From Cruorifilaria tuberocauda (taxonomy: Eukaryota; Nematoda; Chromadorea; Rhabditida; Onchocercidae): 64,000 nucleotides of DNA. The notes under the pieces are model-generated. The model had not been told where the DNA came from, searched no databases, and saw only the letters and a list, made by a program, of their open reading frames with translations. The stretch is from positions 62,001-126,000 of the forward strand of contig JABVXU010000043.1 of the NCBI GenBank assembly GCA_013365365.1. The letters are read 5' to 3'. The position numbers and the translations under genes were made by a program. How positions within the stretch are numbered: the stretch's first letter is position 1; each line of letters starts with the position of its first letter. This document shows positions 54,841-64,000 of the stretch, one piece after another.

Positions 54841-57723
54841 GACTCAGAAGAATTATAACTTTTTGAGTTTTTCAATGAATTTTCGATAAAATAGAACGGT
54901 GAAATGAGATTTTCTGGAAATTTATAAACAGAGTTTCATAGCGGAATTTTAAATCCGAATTCAATCTAATTTTTAAACGTGACAAATGATCATTTTAACT
55001 TAACATTTACAATATATGGTGGCGTTTTTCAACTACTTGAAAGAGAAAACGTTGAAAGGATCGATCATTTCTCCAAAAAAATTGGATAGCAAAACCTAAG
55101 CTGTCAGAAATGCAACTTATCAAACAGTTTTCTGAGTTCCAATTTTACTAGCTATCTTATCATTTATGTTAAATGTTTTCAAATCAGAACCTTTACTGTA
55201 AATCATAATGATTGATGTAAAGTATGCTTGAAAATCTTTCAATCATTCTGCTTTATTTTAGAATTTACAGAGTTCTACATCACTTCTTCAGTTATAAGCA
55301 TTCCTACCTTTGTTTAAAGCCATACTTTGTCAAGAATATGCACATAAAAGATAAACCTTTCGAAAGTATTAATAAAGGAAGTTAAAGCAAGTAGTAATAA
55401 AATTTGTTGAAAAAAGAAAATTGAATTGATTTTTGTCGAGGAACTTGTTAACAGTGGTAACGGGAGGTGAGAAGGGAATAGGAAGTGTGAGAAAGAGGAC
55501 TGCAACAAAGAGAAAAGAGCGGGCGATGTTCAAACTGGTTAAAGGTAAAAAGATAAGAAAAACAACAGCATGGTAGTTCGTTCTACCGAAACGCGCGCAC
55601 TTGTCGTTCGAGGCGCACGTTGACGGACTGAACCGTCCGTTTCATATACATTCCATTCCGCCTTCTATATGTATTATTACACAGAATGAAGCGATCGCGT
55701 CTTCAGCATTTAAAGACTTCTCAAGCGAAGAGAGAGAGAGAGAAGAAAGAAGCTTATGCAATTTCACACGAGAGGAAGGAAAGGTTTGGTGAAATTGCTG
55801 TGAACCGGCCGCCCTCGTCGCCTGACACGTATAACGCGTCGATATTGAGATGTGTAGATCTGATCACGCTTGATATGTATCAGCATTTTCATGGCAATTA
55901 GTCTCTTGATGATATAGGAAAGTTTTCTGTATTACGGTTTTAATATCCTTGCTGTAATTTCAGGAACCCTGGACATTCGAAATTTTCTTCTATTATAACT
56001 GAAGAAATAATTATCATCTCTCTATAAATTGTTAAAATATCTAAGTGATAGATCTAACGCTAAGCGGTATTCGTTTTCTGAGTATCAAAGCTCTCAAGAA
56101 TAAAGTTTTCTTGCCGCGAGTTTCATATAAATAAACTGCCGCGGGTGACTCAAATTGCAAAATAGTTTATTTCACTTATCAATAATGAAAGATAAACAAA
56201 CAGAAGTTCATCATTTTAATTAATCCCAAAATTCTCCATTTTCTTCTTTCTATCATTGCTTTCGCTATCACTAACACACTGTTTGCAAAACTTTATATCA
56301 AAAAGTTTACGATATATACAAATATTTTTTGCAAACTTCATGTTTTGTTCATATACTTTAGTACTATATTTTATGACCGCCATGATACGCTTCTAAATTT
56401 AACGATATCTTTTGAATCATAGAAATGTGTCTGCAAGATTAAACCTAAGTTCTGTCATCATTTCGTTTCCAAAGTCCAAAGATTTAATCCCTTTATTGTC
56501 TTCGCTAATTCAAGGTTTTACAATCGATATTCATATTTTTGACAAAAAGATTCAATGTACACAATTCCCTCTTTCTTAATGCAACACTTTTTCTTTACCA
56601 TCCTTTATTATTACTTTATCTAACATCTTGAATTATTTATCGCAATTAAATATTACGCGGGAAACATCATGTATTTACTTCATCTTTCGTCACAATAGCC
56701 ATCGATCGTCTCAGTCTTTTTGAAGGTAATTATAAAAGGAATTTTGCTGATTCGTAGCTTCCCCTCTTCTCTCACGCATAGTTTGACATATCTTCTGGTT
56801 TTTCTTTTTTTTGCTTTAACCCAAGTTGAGTATTCCTTTGCATATTTCATCTTTACCTGAATTTGATAGATTGTTCGAGATAAGTCACTGTTGCTTCATA
56901 CTGTCATCTAACTTTGGTTATTCTCTCCTCAATTTTTCACGACTTTAAACATTCAAAGGATAATTTTCAACCTTTTGTGGCCTGGAAACTTTTAACCTAT
57001 ACTTTCCATTTCATTACTAAATTCAGCGCATTTCAATCTTGCCATTACGATGCAGCAAATATGGCTAGTGAGATACGGTTGTTATTATTTCATTTACGAT
57101 GGTATATTTCATTTCAATTTCTTTTGTAACATTATTTTCAGACTTATTCTCTTCGCTTTGATGCTAGTTCTAAATCATTTACAAACCTGTTCACATTCGA
57201 ATCCATCAGATTCACTTACTCTTCTCTTCCTTCCGTACCAAGTCGAGCAAGCTTCCTTCATTTCATCCGTTTATCTTACCTTTTTCCACACAACGTTGTC
57301 CGATTAAAGCTGTTCGTTCTTGTTTCGATCGATCAACAAAAGTTACAATATCATACAAAAGTCTATTTAGCACTGGATATCTGTGAACAACGATACTTCT
57401 GCCCTATCTTTTCCGATTTGAGCCAACACCGAATCAACTCTAATTTTAGAATACTTTGTGGAGAATGAATCACTAAACGGAAAAGCATGATTTCCACATG
57501 CATATTAAATTCTGCATAGCTTGATTAGTGAAGTTTTTAGAAAAGAATTTCAGTATTTTACTCCGCGGGTCAACTATATAACTAATTTAATTCTGCTCAG
57601 TTTGACATTCCTGTTTGGTATCCGACAACAAACGATTCCTGTTTGGAATCTCATCAAAGGTCTGATAACAAAAATATCATTGTCATGTCAACGGAAAAGT
57701 TTTATTGCCCTTGATCGATTACA

Positions 57724-57741
57724 TTATATATATATATATAT
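57724..57741. repeat. Short (TA)n microsatellite
   Basis: About eight TA units followed by a T tract. Simple sequence repeat with no sign of function. Confidence 0.7.
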
Positions 57742-58950
57742 TTTTTTTATAAAAATTTGGCACGAAACAGTATTCTTGTTATGTTTTCTTTAATAGAAGA
57801 TTAATCAAAAACGCTGTTGAAATGGGCATATTTTTGTTAACGTTAACATATATTTCGCCTTTTTATGATTAATAATGATCTGTTCTATTTTCCTAAAAGA
57901 AACTTCTGATAATAACTTATTTGATAACTTAGTTAAGGAAGTAATAATTAGATGACACAAGATTTTTTTGATTGATAGTAGTTCTTAAAAGATAATTTTT
58001 TAAGTACTTATCTAGTCTTTTATTGAATTCTGCAAAAACGAATCGAATTAGAGGAAATTTAAAAAGAAAAATTTAGTTGGAAGAGATAAAAGAAGAAATC
58101 TTCCACGTTATTCCGTCCGTGAAAACCATTTAAAAACTTAATTTCGAAATAAAAATTTTGATCTGTGCAACGTGACGTCGAAAATGTTTAGTATTGCAGT
58201 AAAGAGTGTTACCCGCCAAAAGAAAAATCAAGAAATTTATCGATGAAGGAAAGGAATTAGAGTTATCACTGTTGAATCCACAACTGTCGAAAGATGAGTT
58301 ACGATTCAAGAATGAAATAAGAATCATTTCAGAGAAGTCGAGCAAGTCGGGCACCAAAATTTCCTTTCGAAAATAAATTAGGGGATAGTAATTTCACATA
58401 TAAGATAACGCTCAAAATTTTGTTCTTTGCAGAAGATTAGCTGCAGTGGAATATTCTTGAGTTCGTTTTCCGTAAAAGATTTAGGATGGCATTGGATAAG
58501 GGTTTCTCTTTCCTGATAGAATTCTTTATTTTGATTATCTGACACCTTTGCAATGAAAAACTGATACAATTGTGATGACGTAACAGTGTAATGATGTAAC
58601 AAAGAGACTCAATTCATCTCTATTTGGGACATCAAACATTAAAGTAAATAATATTTACAAAATCCGATTGTAATCATGGAATTATCAGGTAAATGAAGTC
58701 TGCGTTTTTCCGGTAAAAATGTAAGATTTAAATGACTAATGAATCATACATAATTGAACTAAAATCTAAATTACATAAATTAAAGTTTTATTTCATCAAC
58801 GGAATTTCTTAGTAAATACGGTATGAATTAATTAATTGACATTTTACTTGATAAAAGTTTTTTATAATATAAAAATATTAAATAGTTTTTATTTTTGTAT
58901 TATAAAAAGAATTTTCCGATTTTACCGCACCATCAGATTTTATTTGATAA

Positions 58951-59020
58951 CTGTGTGTGTGTATGTGTGTGCTTGTGTCTGTGTCTGTCTGTGTGTGTGT
59001 GTGTGTGTGTGTATGTGTGT
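58951..59020. repeat. (TG)n microsatellite, interrupted
   Basis: About 70 bases of GT/TG dinucleotides interrupted by TATG, CTTG and TCTG units, with a longest pure run near 58990-59012. It translates as Cys-Val or Thr-His runs in chance ORFs on the two strands, which should be ignored. A likely polymorphic marker. Confidence 0.9.
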
Positions 59021-59849
59021 TTAATTGTGTTTGTAATATACGGAAGTGAGAGATGGATGGCAATCCGCGTTGAAACCGGTATTTTTCTGAATTGTCGGGT
59101 GCAGCGCAGGGCGACAACGTCCAGAACTGTAAAGATGGATGGATCATTGCGCCATTTCGATTTTAGAATGTTTTTTTCACCTGTCCTTGTACGTTCTGTC
59201 CTTTGAAAATTTTTTTAAAGATTTGATTTGAGGCTATTCGAGAATTCAGAAGGTTTAAATGCTCAATTTCTCTCTTATTTTCACTTTCAAATATTTTCCT
59301 CGAGAAAAAATTAATGCTCCTTAGTATGAATTGAGAAAATGTTAACATAGAATTGTCAATATTGAAAAATTCTCATTCGATATTAATTTTCTTTAAACCG
59401 AGCAGAAATTTTTAAGAATAATAATTAGAATTCGCAGATCATTTATTTGTTTCATAGATTGAAATAAAGCAGTTCATACCTTGAAACCACTTATTTTATA
59501 AGAAATGGAATGCTTCTGATAGGAAGTAATTAGTGCTCAAAAAGATAATAATTGAACTTTTTAACCTTTTCCACCCAGAAATTCCCAAATATCACAACAT
59601 TTCTATTATTCTCACTCTTCTTAATCCAGAATTTCCGCCTCGCCATATCCAATAAATATTAATTGAATTTCAATTCTTATACGTTTTCACACAAAGTGTT
59701 ACATTTTTCCAAGTGGGAAGTTGCTATCAGATTTTATCAATATAGCTTTAATACAAACATTTTCTGGCACTTATCGTACTATATCATATTCGTATCATAC
59801 ATTTCAAGACTGATTTTCCAATATTATCAGTTTAAATTCAAATTTTCCT

Positions 59850-59860
59850 TTTCCTGGCAG
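59850..59860 (+). other. Probable trans-splice acceptor for the phosphatase
   Basis: A pyrimidine-rich tract ending in TTCCTGGCAG (59860) lies 23 bases before the ATG at 59884 with no recognisable upstream exon. This is consistent with spliced-leader addition. Confidence 0.45.
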
Positions 59861-59883
59861 TATATTTCCAGAAATAAAAATTC

Positions 59884-62800
59884 ATGCTTATATATTGGTA
59901 TGTGACGGCATATTGTATAGTTATCAGTTTGGAACAAGAAGCCCATTTGATAACAGAAAAATCAATTCCAATCGATCGAAATGCAAAATTGGTAATATTT
60001 GGCATGAGGCATGGCAATCGCCATCCGGGAAAGTTTTTGAACAGTTTGCGAAATTGGGGTTTTGAAGGAGCTTATGAATTAACGCAGGTAAGGTTATTTT
60101 ATTCCAGTTTTTTATGTTATGGATGAATTTTAGGTCTGTAAATTCATAAACAAATATATACTCAATGATTTTATTTGAATTTAAGATTCGGATGAAATAA
60201 TCTTAATTGAATTCAGTTAGTGATTGATTTGAAATGGTTTACACTTAAAATAGGTACAATGTTAGCTTTCTATAGACTGAAGATCATTTCAAATTTTTGA
60301 TCATTCGATGTAATTTATTTCATTAACGCAAATATATCAATTACCTGTATTTTTTAACAAAACTTATAATTACAGTTCGGCAAGCGTGAAGGGTTTGGTT
60401 TTGGTAAAGAGCTTCGTGAATTTGTCGGTTCCTTGGTTGCTAACAATTATATGCAACATGAGGTGACATTCTATACCTCTAGCGCGAACCGTTGTCAAAT
60501 GACGCTTCAGGTGCTAAATGACAATTGAAATAAATTTTAGAGCCCATCTAAAAAGCTTGGTATCAAGGAACGAAGTGATAACATTTTGTTTATTATATCT
60601 GAGCATTAAACAAATTCCTGATAACAAACTGCGTTCTTGTATTGATAAGAGTTAGAAAGAACAAACAGATAATTGTTCCAATTCGACACTCCAAATTTCA
60701 TTACAGCTTTTTTCTAGGTCGTTATGGCAGGTTTCTATCCACCAGATACATTTGCCGAATGGAATCATGCTCTCGAATGGTCACCGGTACCATATACCAT
60801 CAACGATCCGATGTTACGAATGTATTCTGTTCCAAATTGTAGTACCAGCCAGCAAGGTGATCTATCACTGATTAGCTTTCAACTTCTGAAAATATAAAAC
60901 ATTACCTTGAAGAGTATTCTCTCTATTTCTCTTAAACTCATGTCAAATTGGATCAATTAAATAGAAAACTTAAATTCTAGTAATGATAGAGATTTTTTCA
61001 GATTTTTATTAAATTGATGTTTATTATTTTCATAGACCTTTATGCGAAATATTGGGATAAGATTATCTTACTACAAATATTGTATTTAGTATTAAAGACT
61101 ATAATACTGGAAGATTTTTACATAATTATTTATTTAGCTTGGGAACCAATCAATCGTGATAATTTACCCGAATTATCACAAATTATCGATTCAAATGCGC
61201 AACTGTTAGAATACATAACGAAACATACAGGATGGAAGAAATCAATTAAAAGCGCTTCTGATCTGGCTGATAATATTTTAGAAATGGTCAGTTTTTTTCT
61301 TAATTTGCAAATGGCTCATTTTGCACCATATATATTTAGTATTTAGCACCTTCATACTACATTTTCTTGCAATTGCGGTGTGCTAAGTTTACGTAATCTT
61401 ATCTAGTATGGAATAGAAGATTTTAAAGATTTTCTTTTGACAGCTGCTAATTTAATTAAGGATAAGAATTTTCGGAAAGTTCGTGCTTTACTCAAATTTT
61501 GATTCATTTGCAGAATTTTAAACAATCAAAGTCATAGACGACGTGTCAAATTGATAAACTTCTCTAGTTATATACTACTATTTACATCCGATTACTGGAG
61601 ATGAATTTTCTTAAGGTTTTAGAATTTATACAATATAACTTTGCCGGATTGGATTGAACGACCAACTTTGAAAGGCTTTGACAAGAAATCACTGAAAGAA
61701 GCGATAATGATGTTCCAAGAGAAGCATTCACTTATTTGCGCCAACTACGAGCCATGTCGTGATATTATGGGTGGACTTTGGCTCAACCATATTTTGACTA
61801 CTCTTCGTAACATTGCTAATGATCAGCAAACTAAAAAATTGATCGGTTATGTTTCGGTAAGTTCTCGCGATATATGAGTTACCTATGCATGAAATTGAAG
61901 CAACGGTAAATTTATTCAACTTGCCTTTTAAACTTCGCTTGAATTTACCTCATCTTTTATATTAAACTCAAGAATCTTTTTACTTACTATTTTTCAAGTT
62001 CAATAAAAAAAGAAAATGATAGCCTTACACTATGAATTTCAACCAAATATCGATTTTTTTATTGAATCACATTTTTATTGATTATAATTAAAGTTAGAAC
62101 AATTATTTCTTGCAAAAAGTTAACGAGATGAGCAATTCAATCAGCCATAAAAAGGCCTATCTTTTCAGTATCAAAGCCTAATTATACGTCATAGTTAATG
62201 CCTTAAATATTGAACGAATTAAGATTCGTTCTTCATGATTAGATGAGATTATCTGACGATCTCTCACTAATCGATTATATTTCTCCCATTGCTTATTGAA
62301 CATAATTCTGTAACTTTTCTGCTGTAATTCAAAAAACTTAAGTATGCAAGATCGAGGATGACAAGGCATTTACTTGCCCGTAGAAGTTCGATTTTGGGAA
62401 ACGCAAATTCCTCTCGGATCAGCCGTTGAGGTTACCGATTGTTACGTATATGATCCATTTTCCGTTGCACAATGTTGCATAATTACATAATATAATCCAA
62501 TCATGAAGTGATCTGCCGCTAGAATGCCGAATAAAAGAGGACGACACCACTATGACTCTTCAACGATTTTTTTAATTATCATTCAACTCATGTGCTAGCT
62601 CCATTTATTGAGTCGCTTTCGCGATTTGCTTGAAATTCCAAACAAAAACCAGATGATAAACACTCAAATATTTAATATATTGTCAGTTATAATCGAAGTT
62701 CTCGGAGAATTTCTATTTTTTAAAACCAGCATTGCATAAGCAGTTTTTTAGTTCAACTATGTTTTTGTTAATACAATAATTAATATTATCTTAATATCTT

Positions 62801-63589
62801 TTAAGTTTAGATATGCAAATCATTTGAATTTTCGAATTAAATATCAATAGATCCAAATTAAACATAGAGCAAACACTAATGAAACGCATTAAAATGATAT
62901 ATAATTGAACATAGATATATTTATTCAAGAATATATTTTAATAAAGCAAATTATCATACAGAAATAACAAAGTACTTTTGCACTAACTTAAATATATTTG
63001 CCACAAAAATAGAAGAATAGTCTTAGTATTCAGCTGTGACATTGATATTTCACTGAACAAGCGGTTAATTTCTATAAAATTAGAAATCGACAGTACTGTA
63101 GTGTAATTTTCCTATCAATTAATGAATTAGAATGGTAATGAAGCGATTTGACGCAGATTTTTTTTGAGTGACTCTGACATTGTGATGGTATGTGGAATAA
63201 GATAATAAAAACAGGATTTGTAGAAGTGGTAAAGGAAATGGTTGAAATTAAAAATAGTAAATAAAGTGAGGAATGAAAAGATCTGTAAAATTATTTGATA
63301 AGGAATGATAAGAAAATTCAACCAAATACATTGGCGACAGAAATTGAGAGTACATTATTTCGAACTTACACATGTCTCATTTTACTGAACTTATTTCTGA
63401 AAATATTGACGCAAAATATGTTTTTAGCATTCTGAAGTGACGCTATCACTGATGAAATTATTGGGGATAGATCAAAGCTTTCTGGACACGACAGCTGGAT
63501 TTTTGGTGGAATATCGCGATAAACCGCATAAATCTGTTAGACTGTTATTTCATGAAGCATCAGCTATCGATAGACATATCATTCGGCAG
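59884..63589 (+). CDS. Histidine acid phosphatase, secreted (3' end beyond window)
   Basis: Hydrolyses phosphomonoesters through a phosphohistidine intermediate. Six plus-strand exons: 59884-60087, 60376-60510, 60718-60856, 61138-61286, 61623-61856 and 63428-63589, all in phase. A hydrophobic leader (MLIYWYVTAYCIVISL) precedes the active-site motif RHGNRHP in VIFGMRHGNRHPGKF. The second conserved Arg lies in TSSANRCQMTLQVVMAGFYP, followed by PPDTFAEWNHALEWSPVPY. CNxY-like cysteines (SLICANYEPCRDIMGGLWLN) fit the nematode acid phosphatase family. In the C-terminal half the expected catalytic H-D reads H-S-E (YVS|HSEVTLSLMKLLGID), so the usual proton-donor Asp is absent. The final exons with the terminal disulphide region lie past 64000. 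The family is secure. Catalytic competence is uncertain. Confidence 0.9.
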
Positions 63590-64000
63590 GTATGATAATA
63601 ATAATAACAATAAATATTAGACCAATATTATACGTGACCTAATTATCTAGTAATTGCTAGTCTAATCAAATTATTATTAGGGTAGCCTGAAAATTAGCAG
63701 TAATTATTTCGTAGTGCTTGGATGAAAAAAGTGAAACATTTTCAAATATAAATAGAATCTCTATCGATAAAACCGAAATCATATAAAAGAAAATGTTAAA
63801 TTCGTAAATGATGAAATAATATGTTGGAGAGTCTTTGTGTAGATAGCACAGTTAAGCTGACTTTAAGCTTTGCTCTACCTCAATTCATTGTCACTTCACT
63901 TTTTTATTTCATCATCCTCCTCAAGGATTGATTGAAGGTTAATTTACCATTGTTAATCACAGTTTCATCATCATCTTTAAGTGATGATGGAGGATTTACC
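63590..64000. other. Intron or 3' part of the phosphatase gene
   Basis: It begins with a GTATGA donor after the sixth exon. No further phosphatase exon could be recognised before the window ends. Short complementary GATGATGGAGGA/TCCTCCTCATC-type stretches near 63912-63995 could pair. Confidence 0.5.

Larger units (their letters stand above)
54841..59883. other. 5 kb divergent intergenic region
   Basis: It separates the minus-strand FKBP gene from the plus-strand phosphatase, so both promoters should lie here. A CpG-richer patch (about 55575-55830) includes a GA-repeat tract near 55725-55748 and a small ACGGAC/GTCCGT hairpin. A TGACGTCG sequence resembling a CRE site lies near 58171. Short ORFs occur throughout but none looks coding. 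Confidence 0.45.

Noticed and set aside
58836..59206. Cys/Val- and Thr/His-repeat ORFs on both strands
   Set aside because: Translations of the TG microsatellite.
62380..62500. Open segment reading EVRFWETQIPLGSAVEVTDC inside the phosphatase intron
   Set aside because: It has no compatible splice pair with the neighbouring phosphatase exons and no resemblance to the family. Probably chance.

Overview
This AT-rich window (roughly 30% GC by eye) is nuclear DNA from a nematode. Small exons are separated by GT-AG introns of about 50 bp to several kb. Strong 3' splice sites sit just ahead of several start codons, as expected for spliced-leader trans-splicing. The base composition and gene set fit a filarial or related spirurid worm, but nothing seen fixes the species. 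I saw no rRNA, tRNA, CRISPR array or bacterial operon.

Minus strand, 2-26 kb: four genes in one orientation. In order of transcription they are phosphatidylinositol 4-kinase beta (26.3-19.5 kb), DNA polymerase delta subunit 3 with a C-terminal PCNA-binding motif (18.0-14.3 kb), folylpolyglutamate synthase (12.4-7.6 kb, eleven exons resolved) and a divergent serpin with a C-terminal tail (4.7-2.1 kb, N-terminus not found).

Minus strand, 29-38 kb: a tail-anchored cytochrome b5 lies 84 bp downstream of the last exon of an unidentified gene, an operon-like arrangement. Upstream are a 0.5 kb inverted-repeat element, the decayed 5' end of a TM9SF1-like gene, an orphan first exon, and a complete eIF4E2/4EHP cap-binding protein.

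Minus strand, 39-55 kb: a class A orphan GPCR with a possible distant first exon; a small signal-peptide ORF about 80 bp after its stop codon; a COMM-domain-like protein; and an ER FKBP prolyl isomerase with two domains and an HDEL tail. An unidentified two-exon plus-strand gene fragment lies at 43.5-43.8 kb.

Plus strand, 59.9 kb to the window end: a secreted histidine acid phosphatase, still incomplete at the edge, whose usual catalytic His-Asp pair reads His-Ser.

Most genes are conserved housekeeping functions: phosphoinositide signalling, replication, folate retention, translational repression and ER folding. The points most worth following are the altered serpin, the altered phosphatase, the receptor/secreted-ORF pair, the TM9SF relic, the inverted-repeat element and two intronic or intergenic hairpins. 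Exon boundaries were read by eye from splice motifs and reading phase, so they are predictions.
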